Assembly (NCBI GenBank): GCA_000467715.1
Contig: AJFK01000016.1
Coordinates: forward strand, 62,001 to 126,000
Reading direction: 5' to 3'
DNA length: 64,000 nucleotides
Source of the DNA: Hysterium pulicare CBS 123377
Taxonomy: Eukaryota > Ascomycota > Dothideomycetes > Hysteriales > Hysteriaceae
A program made the position numbers and the translations under genes. Below, piece after piece: positions 21,729 through 34,701 of this stretch (positions are counted from its first letter, which is position 1; every line of letters starts with the position of its first letter). The notes beneath the pieces are model-generated. The model did no database searches, was not told the origin of the DNA, and was given only the letters and a program-made list of their open reading frames with translations.

Positions 21729-24478
21729 ATGGCGGGCTTTGCTTCGTCCTTCTGGTCGAGCGATTACGCAGGTGGTATGTGTCTCCACGAGGCCCTCCAC
21801 TGTACTCTGTGCTGACATTCCGCAGGCCTAGGAGTCCTTTTTGGCAAACTACAGCAAGGTGTTCAGGAAAACCAGCAGATTCTCACCGTAGCCCGCATGC
21901 GCGCCGATGCCGAAGATCAATATGGCGAATACCTTGGACTTATTCCGCCCGCAGCAGACCGCATACAAGGAGGATTCTCGAAAGATGAAGGTGCGAGTGT
22001 GCGAAAGGTAGGCAGTACTACGCATCAAACGAGAAGGTCACATCTTTAACCTTTCACAGGCCTACGAAGGTGTCCGCAATGAGATGGCGTCGGCCTCTCA
22101 GAACCACCAAAAAATCGCGAAAAATATCAGAGAACTTGTTGTCAACCCATTCGGCCGCTGGTGTGAAGCACATTCCGCGAGGGTACAAAGTTCCCAAGAT
22201 GATCTCCAGTCCCGGATCAAGCTACACGACAGACAAGCCGAAGCCGTTCGGAAATTTCGCTCGCAATACTACAACAAATGCAGGCTAGTGGAGGATTTGG
22301 AAGAGGAGGATAAGCTTGCCTTCCAGGACCCTCAGAGCGAGGCCGCACAGAGTCCAAAGCTAAAGAACATTCCAACGATTAAGATGTCTGAGCCCGACGA
22401 TCCTGATAATGAACCAGTCGATCTCGGCGACGAGACTTACCAACCTGATCAGATAAAGAAGATCTTAACCCATGCCCTGAATAACATCAAGATAGGGGAG
22501 GTCAAAGTTCCAATATTGGGAGTTTACCAAAATGTGTCCACCGGTTCTGACATCACCGACTACATCCAGAAGCACTTGAACGCTTCAAGCATCAGCTATG
22601 CTGAGAGGATTGGTCAAGATCTGGTCAACAACGGGTTTCTGAGGCTTATTGGTAATGTGGGCAATGCGTTCGCAAATAGTTCTAGGATGAACTACCAATG
22701 GAAGCCGAGAGTATTCCAAGTTACCGGAATTCCCGAGAGGAAGAAGCCTCTGGAGCGTGTCTCTTCGGTAGCATCTCAGGAAATCACTGTCGACTCTCCC
22801 GTTGGTAGCGTGCAGGAAATTCTGTCCGGCTGGAATCCTTTGAACAACCCTTACCCGAATGAAACTCCTGCGGAGAAGCTAAGACGGGAAGCGCGAGAGG
22901 CCGACGAACGCTATAAGGCTTCAATCAAGAAGCTTGATTCTCTTCGATGTAACCTCGAAGAGGCGATGGTGGATCACCTGAAGTTCATGGAGCGGTGCGA
23001 ATTGGACAGGCTAAAGGCGATCAAAGCCGTCATTCTTGACTTCTCTGGAGCTATCAGTAACGTCATCCCAAGCTTACAGAGCACCGTCGACAACATGATG
23101 CTATTTCAGGAGACTGTTCAGCCATTGGGTGATTTGAGGTACATGCTCGAGAACTACAGGACTGGCGTGTTCGTTCCGAAAGTTACAACCTACGAAAACT
23201 ACTACAATTCGGTTGACGGTAAAATCCCCCCTTTCAATGATATAAGGTTGGATACTGACCGCATTCAGAGCAAACATTTGGAGTAGACCTCGAGGCCAGG
23301 GCTCGGTCTGACCGTAAACGCGTGCCTATCATTGTAACCACGATTCTCACATTCTTGGACAATCGTAAGCATTCATCATATGTTGGAGGTTTACTATACT
23401 AATAAGTGTAGACTACCCCGATTTGGAGGGCGATGAAGCACGCCGAGGTATCTGGCTTGTTGACGTTCCATTAGCAGCAACCCATAACCTGCGAGCTCAG
23501 ATCAATACTGGCAAAACATTCCCACAAGAAGTCCTTGAGAAGTTCGACATCCCAGTTGTTGCCAGTGCTTTGAAACTCTACCTGCTCGAGCTACCTGGTC
23601 AGTCTTTCCCCCAAATACTCATGCTCTTACTTTACTAATTGGTAAACCTAGATTCTCTCGTCTCCTCTCACGTATACGAAATCGTAAAGACAATCTACAG
23701 CACCACAGCGACCGATGCCTCAGAAGAAACTCGCGTCTCCGTCATTCAGTCCACGCTCGGTCAACTCCGTCTCGCGAATATCGCCACTCTGGACGCCATA
23801 ACTACACACTTTACACGCCTCATCGAGCTCACGTCAGCAGACGAGCCCTACATTGCATCACTTGCGCAAACCCTCGCCCCCTGCATCCTTCGTCCGCGTC
23901 AAGAATCTAGCCTCACGATGAATGAGCGCTATAGCTACCGCCTTATACGCGACCTATTCGCGCATAAAGATGCTATCTTTGGCGAGCTGAAGCGTGCAAG
24001 CACGCTTACGCATTCATCGTCTGGTGCCCAGAGACCGAGAGCAATTTCAACCAACGAAAGTAATCGACGCGCGAATTGGGAAGAGAGGAATCGTGCCATT
24101 GCGGGAAACCGTTCGCGAGCAAGTTCACCAGCTCCTAGCCCCCGCACAAGCCATCGGCGCGATAGGTCCTCCGGTGGCCCAGAAACCAGGTTCCCCGTCA
24201 ACACTTCGGTTACTTCTCCTACTGAACGTCGAAATACGGGAGGGGCTAGGTACTCTCTTGAAGTTCCTGGTTCTGCGGAGAACAGCCCTGCCATCGATGG
24301 CGCCAAGTCCAACGGTACTACTGAGGAGTTTTCCACGACCAGAGTTCCATTGCCCAGGAAGCACGCGGATAGTTTGAGGGGAACGGCGGCGAAGAGAGGA
24401 AGTGTGGGAAGTTTGAAGGAGCAGGAGTCGGATGCGCCGAGGGGAGTGACGTTGGAGGATAAGCCCATGGATGATTGA
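21729..24478 (+). CDS. RGD2: RGD2-type Rho GTPase-activating protein (F-BAR, DEP, RhoGAP)
   Basis: Six exons: 21729-21774, 21826-22007, 22060-23218, 23269-23364, 23412-23597 and 23652-24478, 831 residues. Intron 23219-23268 has a GTAAAA donor and restores the frame to QTFGVDLEARAR; without it the reading frame stops at 23283. An F-BAR/FCH region opens the protein (FWSSDYAGGLGVLFGKLQQG). It is interrupted by a DEP domain at about residues 200-290 (DQIKKILTHALNNI...) and resumes as a coiled helix at about 340-400. The RhoGAP domain covers about residues 464-650. The tail is Ser/Pro/Arg-rich and disordered. At the arginine-finger position (consensus GIfRvsG) the sequence reads GIWLVDV near residue 510, and the second conserved arginine (KxYLRELP) is leucine in LKLYLLELPDSL. 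Yeast Rgd2 acts on Cdc42 and Rho5; whether this protein is an active GAP is open. Confidence 0.92.
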
Positions 24479-25602
24479 GGGGAGCTGCAGAGGAAAGGTG
24501 GGAATGAGAGATCAGACTTGCTAGGATGAAGTGTACGTTGAAAGGTTCGAGCATATTGCATTGAGAGTGGGCGAGCGATGAAGTGGCCAAAGTAAAAGCT
24601 ACGAGATAATAGGTGGCATTTTGGGCCCTTTCTAGCTTGCCTTGCTATAGCATCAGTAATGTAGGTTTCTTGCTCTCTTTTGAACTGCAAATGCAACGTG
24701 TAATTAGTAGTCTTGAGCTGGTTTACGATTCCAACGAGTATACGATAGCTGGCCTCTTTGTTTCGATCGAACAAGCGCTTTAGATACAGAATATGCTACA
24801 GTTCTCCTAAATAACAAGCATTTAAATTACCTCTGCCAATAAGTATGCCCAACTCCCGGTCGTGAGGTTTGCTCTCCAACGCCAAGCAGTCAATTCCACG
24901 TGACCTGGTCCAAGCTCCGCTCGCGCCCCAGGACCTTAAATTTTCTGCGTTCCCGCGTCCCTTTTCCTCTCTTTATCAAAAAGCAACGGAGCCAGCCACG
25001 ACCATTAGCACACATTTCTGCCTTTGCCCTTGGTTGCCAGTCGCGGGTCTTCGGGCCTGTGGCGTGTGCTCCGGAGAAGGACCCCTCCTGGAATTAGGAA
25101 GCTACTGTCTCGTGAGTCGTCTTAAGTGATGGCGAGGGGATGCGTGGCGTCGATGATGGGAGTACATATTCTAGTTCTGTAGTTTAGTAGTTTATAGAGG
25201 TCGGAGTTGGGGATGAGGGAGGATTGGATGGAGTATTGGGCATGGCACCTTGGGAAGGGGAGTTGCGAAATAGGTAGGTCTCGAGATGAGCCTTGAGTTC
25301 TTGGAGTGTTACGTAGATGGTAAATCTGTTGAGGTGAGGACTGGCTGTGACTCGCAAATGGACTGCATTCAGGATCAGGTTTCGCCCAGCCTCACACGAA
25401 TAATGAACACCTTGGCTGGTTGCATCGAGGTGGAAAGAGTATTCCATTGGTTGGTTTTGTGAATCTGAATATGGCAACTATCCAGATCGCAGGTATTTTA
25501 AGTACTTAGTATTAAGGCATGGACAATGCATTTCTGTATTGTATCTTGCCTTGCTTTTAGATCTATCAACACAGTTCATGCACTTCTCGGATCCCCATGG
25601 CC
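24479..25602. other. Intergenic region with one weak open frame
   Basis: The 1.1-kb spacer between two convergent genes. It contains an 87-codon minus-strand frame (25447-25184, listed separately). Otherwise I see only AT-rich 3' UTR-like sequence and short overlapping frames. Confidence 0.4.
25184..25447 (-). CDS. Possible small unknown ORF
   Basis: An 87-codon frame starting at the ATG of MEYSFHLDATSQG. It contains two cysteines in the first half, a beta-like stretch (FTIYVTLQELKAHLETYLF) and a proline-rich end. I recognise no family and see no signal peptide or intron. It may be chance. Confidence 0.2.
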   Translation of the reverse strand: MEYSFHLDATSQGVHYSCEAGRNLILNAVHLRVTASPHLNRFTIYVTLQELKAHLETYLFRNSPSQGAMPNTPSNPPSSPTPTSINY

Positions 25603-26370
25603 TCACGGCACTACCACCTTCTCACTATCCGCATATTCCTCTTCTCGGATTCCTTCCTTCGTTATGATCTTAACCGTAACACCCTTGAAATCTATCGGAA
25701 GACGTCGCTTCAGCTCATCCGTACACATCCGTAGAATCTTCATGCCCTGCTCGAAGTTGATGTCCGGATGGTGATGCTTATCCAGAATGGATAGGCAGTA
25801 GTACTGTGCATAGCCATGTGCGGCGTACGGAAGAGGTGCCAAGCTCGCCAGGTAGTCGATCCAATATAACGATGGCTTGTCCGCAATCTTGTCATAGCCT
25901 CCTAGAATCAAGTTCACAGTGTAGGGTTTTCGGGATCGTAGCGCTCGGGCGAGTTCTCCACGGACGAAATTTGCGGTGGCGGACGGTGACAACTCCATGC
26001 TGTTACGCATTGAGTACAACTGGATGTTTGCTTGGATGAACTCGGCGAATTGTACTATGTAGTTAATAGGTTAGTCAGACATTCAAAACTGCAACGGTGG
26101 AACGGAGCTTGGATGAGTTGGATGTGCTGGGAGTTTCCAAAGCAGAACGCAAGCATACCGGTGTCACCTGCTTCTCCAGAGAATGCCATCAGCGAATGTG
26201 AGTTTAGCGCCCGCGTCTTGTCGTCAGTGGCCTTCAGGACCGTTGCGCCTCGCATGGCGGCCTTTGAGGCGGCCACGATTGTGAAGTCTTTGCCCGTTAT
26301 TCCAAGTAGGACCTCCCTATTTCTTTGATCAGCTTTAAGCTAGTAATGGTAGGATCACTAGTCCGTACAT
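25603..26370 (-). CDS. PRE1: 20S proteasome subunit beta type-2 (beta-4)
   Basis: A non-catalytic beta subunit of the 20S core. Three coding exons: 26370-26369 (two bases, AT), 26316-26159 and 26054-25603, 203 residues, the normal length. The first intron (26368-26317, 52 bp, GTACGG...TAG) lies inside the start codon, so ATG is formed only after splicing: AT|G GAG GTC gives MEVLLGITGKDF, the canonical N-terminus. Upstream of exon 2 a stop codon closes the genomic frame, so there is no unspliced alternative. The body shows SKAAMRGATVLKATDDKTR, MAFSGEAGDTVQFAEFIQANIQLY and YAAHGYAQYYCLSILDKHHHPDI. The second intron is 104 bp. As in other beta-2-type subunits, no catalytic N-terminal threonine is exposed. 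Confidence 0.95.
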
Positions 26371-29117
<2,747 letters not shown>

Positions 29118-30290
29118 AGAAGGGGTGCTCGGAAGGCGCAAGGCGCACAATTTGACAACGCTCAATCGACTTATAAAATGATGCTCATGATATGTCCGAC
29201 AGTGGCAGAAGGGAATAGGATGAAATAGGTAGCAGAGAAAACATACCAGAATTCAAAAGCTGTTCGACTCTAATCTTAGTGGCTTTGGAAGTAAATTGTA
29301 CATGGTAATATGTTTCAGAGGACGACTTTGACGCAAGGCACTGCCTCGGCATTCGTTATAGGTGACATCCTATTTATGCTATGAACATGACAGTAGTTGA
29401 ATGTACTCAACCGTGTCGAGATCGCGTTAAAGTCTGAAAGTAATGTCGGCGGTCGGAGATTATCTATATTTAGCACGAGATATTTTATCCGAATCAGGCA
29501 TAGGCTGAGAAAACTGCACTAAGGGGGTGTCGAACCTCAGCAACTTGTCACCAATATCCCGCAGGAATGCAATCGAACTTTGGGTTGGAACACGGCATTT
29601 ATCGACAAGACAATCCATTTCACTTGTCTCAACTCCTCTAATTCTACTGTTCCGTCCCTCAAGTACCCAGCTTTCAGCATTCCCGTGCCTCTGGGAATGT
29701 CATCTCAACTGGATCATCACATGCCTAAGACACGGCTTGCTACGTACAACTACTAATATTGCACAATTTGATAATTTCTTCGCTTTGCGATGTAACATTA
29801 ACCAATATAGTTTTACCAGAGACAACGAAAGGCTTCCGACGAACGACTCATCTCTGGCGTTTGCCATGGACTAGAACTCGTGGGCCAACCTTGAGGTGGA
29901 CGCCATCAGTTCATTGAAAGTTCAGCTCAGATGAACTTACCAACGAATGCAAATACACACCCGTACTGCATGTCTTCTGGGCTTCACAGACCGTGGTGGC
30001 CCTTGATTCAGATTTATATACTTCCATTCCTACTCCCTTTTGCAAATGTACATCATAACCGAAAGACATCAAGAGCTCCCTCGCTATTCTAGCTGGCTGG
30101 AGATGGCCCGAATCAGTAATCTACGCATGTGCTTGATCTAATCATTCAGTGTTGAGTTTCAGACAGTCACCGTTCAAATGAAGCCAAATTGCTCAATTAC
30201 TTGACTTCTTATCACCCTCATCTCCGCTCGGCCATTTTTTCAAGACTCGGGCTTCAGAATAAAGTGTTCATTGTGCAATTCGTCACTAAA
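29118..30290. other. Intergenic region downstream of enolase
   Basis: The 1.2-kb spacer holds the enolase 3' UTR and the promoter of the next secreted-protein gene. It is AT-rich with short frames only. An in-frame extension of the next gene up to 30189 is possible, but it would hide the signal peptide. Confidence 0.45.
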
Positions 30291-31094
30291 ATGATCAGAT
30301 CACATCTCTTTTCCTTAGTTCTGGCATCGTCTTACGTCTCGCCAAGTTTTGCTGTTCGTACACCGGGGATTCCAGTCGCTGACTCTACACTGGCTGGTTA
30401 TGGACCTGAACAACACGGTATATCATACGCGGCGATCACGGACACTGTTGATTGCACGCCTGGTTCCCACATAACCCTTACGGTGACAAAGTCCATCACC
30501 ATCACAACTTATCCTCGCTGTACACATCACCTTCCGACTATGAACGGGAGTGGCCAAGCCATTAACCCTTCTCCACCTTATCTGGTCCATGACACCAACT
30601 TGTCTCCTGCTAGGGATACTTCGACTTCATCAGTTCCGAGTCTGATGCATACAATGGTGACCTCGAAGTCTCCTGGCACTGGCCTCAAAACAACGAAAAC
30701 TTCACATAAAGTCTTGACACCCTATCACACTACTATATACACCACTCACTATTCGTACCTCTGTTCGACTGGATGGAGTCTCTCAAAGTATACCATCACA
30801 GAAACATGCAAAAGCGGATGTCCAGATCGAACGCAAGGTTATGTACCTCCGGGGTTTACACGAACCGTTACAGTGTGCCAGAAATGCGGCTCGTATAATC
30901 CGATCACAGCTACTATCACCATTCCATACATAACGACTGCTGCTCCCGATGAGCCAAAGCCCTCGACTATATCTCGGTCGATATTAGGCAGCCAGGGAAG
31001 TTACAATATTCCAAACTCAGCACGGCAAATCACGTCTCCCTTAGTTGAATCTGCACTTTTTTCGTACCTAGCTAGGATCATCGCTTTGCTTTAA
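30291..31094 (+). CDS. Secreted Ser/Thr/Pro-rich cysteine-containing protein
   Basis: A single-exon gene of 267 codons. The start at 30291 is chosen because it opens a signal peptide (MIRSHLFSLVLASSYVSPSFA). The mature part is rich in Thr, Ser and Pro with repeated TTxT/TITx patterns (HITLTVTKSITITTYP, ITATITIPYITT), typical of heavily O-glycosylated cell-wall or extracellular fungal proteins. Cysteines come in CKSGC and CQKC pairs. The end (SALFSYLARIIALL) is hydrophobic and follows a serine-rich stretch, which might be a GPI-anchor signal, though it is short. I recognise no enzyme domain. A role in the wall or host interaction is inference only. Confidence 0.65.
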   Translation: MIRSHLFSLVLASSYVSPSFAVRTPGIPVADSTLAGYGPEQHGISYAAITDTVDCTPGSHITLTVTKSITITTYPRCTHHLPTMNGSGQAINPSPPYLVHDTNLSPARDTSTSSVPSLMHTMVTSKSPGTGLKTTKTSHKVLTPYHTTIYTTHYSYLCSTGWSLSKYTITETCKSGCPDRTQGYVPPGFTRTVTVCQKCGSYNPITATITIPYITTAAPDEPKPSTISRSILGSQGSYNIPNSARQITSPLVESALFSYLARIIALL

Positions 31095-32157
31095 GCATAG
31101 CAAAGGTAAATAGTACTCCTGTTCTTCACTCACAGCGTCTGAATTATCGAATTCGTCTGCTAATCAAACCCGCTCTAGAGTTTCCTTAGCTGCTTCGGCC
31201 AACCTCGACGCTCCCGATAAATCAGGCACATTGGTCTTCGGCTCGAACTCGAATTTTTCTCAGCTATTCCTTCGTAACACATGACTTATAGTTATATCAT
31301 TCTTTGGTTTTGGCATTCATCAAATCACATCATTTCATTTGTGCCTTTGTATAGTGATTTTTTGTCGCACTGAGTACTCTGTATATCAACCCTTGGATCG
31401 ACTCGCCCAAGCGCTCGAACGCACGATGAGCAGTGCACTTGGAATGTTTTCACATGTTCCCGGATAGTTTGATACATAAATCAAAAGAAAACACACTTTA
31501 CAACATCCGTGCGATCCTTTCAATGGGATGCCGAATCCTGCACGTGAGGGAACAACGTGGCGAACACCTTGCTAAAGCCAACACTTAGCGCATGTCGAAT
31601 CTTTACTCCCAGATTTTCGATCATTCTACTTTTATTTCAGAGCGACAAGAAACTCTGCACATAACAACAATAGAACAAAGGAGCTCTGCTTTGTTCCTTT
31701 GTCTTATTGTTCACCGAAACACAGCGACCATTAAACAAGGGCTGGCAACTTTCTACTCTTGCTATTGGTTCATCTTTGTTTCTGTTGTCCATTCATTCTA
31801 TTTTCATGGTCAAACATAATGGGCCATAGAAGTATAGTAAGTCCTGTACCGCCCTTCAGAAATTTTGCTACTAAGCACCACCACTTACGCGCATTCGATC
31901 AGCACTCTAAGCTACGTACTCATTCACTGTCACATTATTTCAAATTACCACGCGGCTACTGACTTGTGACCTACAGCTCTATCAAGGCGACACGGATATT
32001 CTCGGAAGTGTTCGAATCAGACTACGGCGAGAATACTTTATCAATCCACTTTACTTATCTTCTCACTTCCGGCTCTATATCTAATTCTCACCCATCGAAA
32101 CGAAATTTAGGTTCTGAATTGTCGACCAACGAATTTCCGAGCAGAACTTCACAAATC
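31095..32157. other. Intergenic region
   Basis: The 1.06-kb spacer between two plus-strand genes. It is AT-rich. The frame of the next gene stays open back to 31966 without an ATG that gives a recognisable N-terminus. I see no repeat or RNA gene. Confidence 0.4.
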
Positions 32158-34701
32158 ATGCGTAACACGATGCGAGGGCCTGCTCCTACTCGCCAGGCCA
32201 ACAGTAACGAACGCCGTCGCCAACCCCATGATGGGCTTGTATCCTCCTCGATTAATCGGCAGCCTTCGAATCAATATGGAGCGGCAGAAGCAGCAAGAAA
32301 AGCTGCAGGAGGTAAGGAAAAGCAAGGACCCAGGAGAGTGCCAACGCCGCCTTTTTCGGGTCTGGCATATATGCCGATTCCCTACCCTTACCCTACTACT
32401 CGCAGCAATTCTGACAACAGTACAGAACAACCATCACGAAGAGGAGCAAGCCAAGACTCTGGCTACCTCCTACAACCCGTTGCTTTCAACACCAAAACCG
32501 TCCATCAGGTCGACAGATCGACACCGACTCAAGACAGGAATATGGAAGCACGCTCACCCGTCTCTCCTCTATCATTACGTTTCCCAATGGGCGCTGACCT
32601 ACATTCTCCCGTCTCTCCTATTTCCCAAGAATTCAAGTATCCTATCCCACCAACCTCATTTCATGGCCCCGCAGCTTCAGCTGCAAGACACAAATCCCCA
32701 GCAGCTCAGACACCTATTACTCCATTTCCTGGCTTGCCTCATTCGCCGATACGCCGAAGTGAGACTAAGACGAAAGATATAAGTTACAATGGAGTAAGTC
32801 GAATGAAGACTTTCAAGAAACTAGGCCACGTAAAAACACTAACCCCTGCCGTTCAGAAAATGAAGGACCATCCGGACCGCTTTCATGCGGCTTCTCCAGG
32901 TCTCGGTGAAACACGTTCAAATACATCATTACGACATGTGTATCGGGAGGGTCCACCAGGAGAAGGAGAAATTCTTCGGAACTTTATCAAAGGTGCGTTC
33001 GGCAAATCGACGGAAAATAGAACAAGGCAGGCTGGACGTGCATCTTCCCCGGTGCCAGTTGATCCATTACAGGAGTTCAGTTATGCCAAAGCGAAGCCCA
33101 GGACACCACCGCATACTTACCAAGGTTCCGATTCAAGACTGATGCCTGAGCCATGGAGAGAACCGGCCCCAACACAGAAACTCCAGTTGATGCACTCCAA
33201 TATCTCCCAGTCAGGGCGTCTATATCATATACATCCAGACAGCCCCAAGGCTCTCGAGGTCTTTGAAAGAAGAAAACAGGAGAGGGAGATGCAGAGAGCC
33301 TCGGCTTACAGCAAGGAGAAACAAAGGGTTTCGGACAAGAACTCAACGCAACAACGCTCGCCTTCAAATACAGAGGTGCAAGTGAAATTGTCTAACAGTA
33401 TGCAGACTGATGCGCGTGTTCCGGATATACGCATTGACTCACCGGTAATGATACCTCTTCACTCCGTCCCTATGCTTGAGCCAGCACCTAAGGCTAGAAA
33501 ACGTGTACAGATCATGTCTCAACGGAGCTCGGAAGACCACCCTATTAAACGAAAACATGAGCGAGAGGCTCGCCCGCTACCTCCCGTCCCCCTTGACGTG
33601 ATCCAATCATTGGACCGGAAAGATGACGATAAGAAGGAAGATCGAGAGAAGAAGCACGAGCGTCCCGGTCTGAAGGAGAGGCTGCGACTACGATGGGTGG
33701 GTGGAGAAGCAAAAGAACACTATCTTGCAGGAGAGCATGATCTGATCAAAAGACAGAAACGATTGAAAGCCAAAATTTCGGGTCCCGAGCCTTGCATGTC
33801 CACGAATGCTCAGTCTGCAAACTTCGCCGTCGAGAATGGAGGAGTCGGAGGCCCTACTCCTATACGGTCCTTGCCAGTCAAAAACGGCGTTCACCAGCCG
33901 AAGATTGGAACATCAGCCAAAGCAGAACAAAAGCGGATTCAAGGTCACCACCGAAAGGAACCGACGGGATTGACAACAAAACAAAAGCAGGAAGCCCCAA
34001 TCCACACGATATACCATCCTGACCGAGAGACTACATTCACAGATTTCATGCATCCCTCTAGGCTCGGTAAGTCATTCCTTCACCACAAACATTCAAAGAC
34101 GCGAGAGAGAAAGGATTCTGACGTAAGTTTCGGCTGTCTAGGCATTCCCGATGAACCAATGCCCATTAATGCGATGACGCCATCGAGCACTCGAAATCAA
34201 AGTAAGTCTGAGAACGGGTATAAAAGACGGAGTTCTGACATGAGTTTTCACTGTTTAGGAATCGATAGTCATCCTACACCTCGAGCTCACCATCATGATC
34301 GTCGACCTAGACGCAATGAGCAGACATCAACGGCCGGCGGTAACAGGCCTCATGCTGGACCACGTGCTCCATCGAATACACCTTCCCAGCCGTCCTCATT
34401 TCACTTATCTCCGATTCTCCCTGCTGCTCAAAAGCCTGGACCGTCGTCACCTCGAAGAAAGCATCGATTCCAATTCGAAAGCTCGGATTCGGATTCTGAT
34501 GAGCCCGTTCGATCGCCTGCGCCTCTGAGAGTTTCGAAAATACCGACGAGCAGGAATAGGAACCCGTTAGGCGATGCTACAAATAGACATGTTGGACCGA
34601 ACGATGATACAGGGGATCGGGACACAATGTTCTATCAACCTGCTTACGATGTAATTGATGCATACACTGACGAGCACGGAAGGGATAGTTGGGAGAGGTG
34701 A
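32158..34701 (+). CDS. Large disordered protein with a duplicated SFxCLGI motif
   Basis: A single open frame; from the ATG at 32158 it encodes 847 residues. The composition is Arg, Lys, Pro, Ser and Gln, with little hydrophobic sequence, so most of it should be disordered. Pro-rich clusters (YMPIPYPYPTTR, SPVSPLSLRFP, LHSPVSPIS) look like kinase or SH3 targets. A more ordered basic segment (PGLKERLRLRWVGGEAKEHYL) lies near residues 500-520. Two copies of SDxSFxCLGI occur 38-40 residues apart near 34117-34146 and 34237-34266. They differ at third codon positions (TTC/TTT, CTA/TTA, GGC/GGA, ATT/ATC), so the protein motif looks conserved. I recognise no family and give no function. An upstream coding exon cannot be excluded. 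Confidence 0.7.
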   Translation: MRNTMRGPAPTRQANSNERRRQPHDGLVSSSINRQPSNQYGAAEAARKAAGGKEKQGPRRVPTPPFSGLAYMPIPYPYPTTRSNSDNSTEQPSRRGASQDSGYLLQPVAFNTKTVHQVDRSTPTQDRNMEARSPVSPLSLRFPMGADLHSPVSPISQEFKYPIPPTSFHGPAASAARHKSPAAQTPITPFPGLPHSPIRRSETKTKDISYNGVSRMKTFKKLGHVKTLTPAVQKMKDHPDRFHAASPGLGETRSNTSLRHVYREGPPGEGEILRNFIKGAFGKSTENRTRQAGRASSPVPVDPLQEFSYAKAKPRTPPHTYQGSDSRLMPEPWREPAPTQKLQLMHSNISQSGRLYHIHPDSPKALEVFERRKQEREMQRASAYSKEKQRVSDKNSTQQRSPSNTEVQVKLSNSMQTDARVPDIRIDSPVMIPLHSVPMLEPAPKARKRVQIMSQRSSEDHPIKRKHEREARPLPPVPLDVIQSLDRKDDDKKEDREKKHERPGLKERLRLRWVGGEAKEHYLAGEHDLIKRQKRLKAKISGPEPCMSTNAQSANFAVENGGVGGPTPIRSLPVKNGVHQPKIGTSAKAEQKRIQGHHRKEPTGLTTKQKQEAPIHTIYHPDRETTFTDFMHPSRLGKSFLHHKHSKTRERKDSDVSFGCLGIPDEPMPINAMTPSSTRNQSKSENGYKRRSSDMSFHCLGIDSHPTPRAHHHDRRPRRNEQTSTAGGNRPHAGPRAPSNTPSQPSSFHLSPILPAAQKPGPSSPRRKHRFQFESSDSDSDEPVRSPAPLRVSKIPTSRNRNPLGDATNRHVGPNDDTGDRDTMFYQPAYDVIDAYTDEHGRDSWER
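34117..34266 (+). repeat. Duplicated SDxSFxCLGI peptide motif inside the disordered gene
   Basis: Copy one reads SDVSFGCLGIPDEP and copy two SDMSFHCLGIDSHP, each preceded by a basic stretch (RERKD and YKRRS). Both contain the only SFxCLGI cores in the protein. The DNA also resembles splice-site sequence (GTAAGT, CTGTYTAG), but the synonymous changes between copies favour a real peptide motif. Confidence 0.5.

Noticed and set aside
23935-24774. 279-codon minus-strand frame opposite the RGD2-like gene
   Set aside because: It is the antisense shadow of the Ser/Arg/Pro-rich tail of the RhoGAP gene.
34124-34259. Possible intron (GTAAGT to TTTAG) in the disordered protein gene
   Set aside because: The reading frame is open throughout and the two motif copies differ at silent positions, which favours coding sequence. 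RNA data could reopen this.
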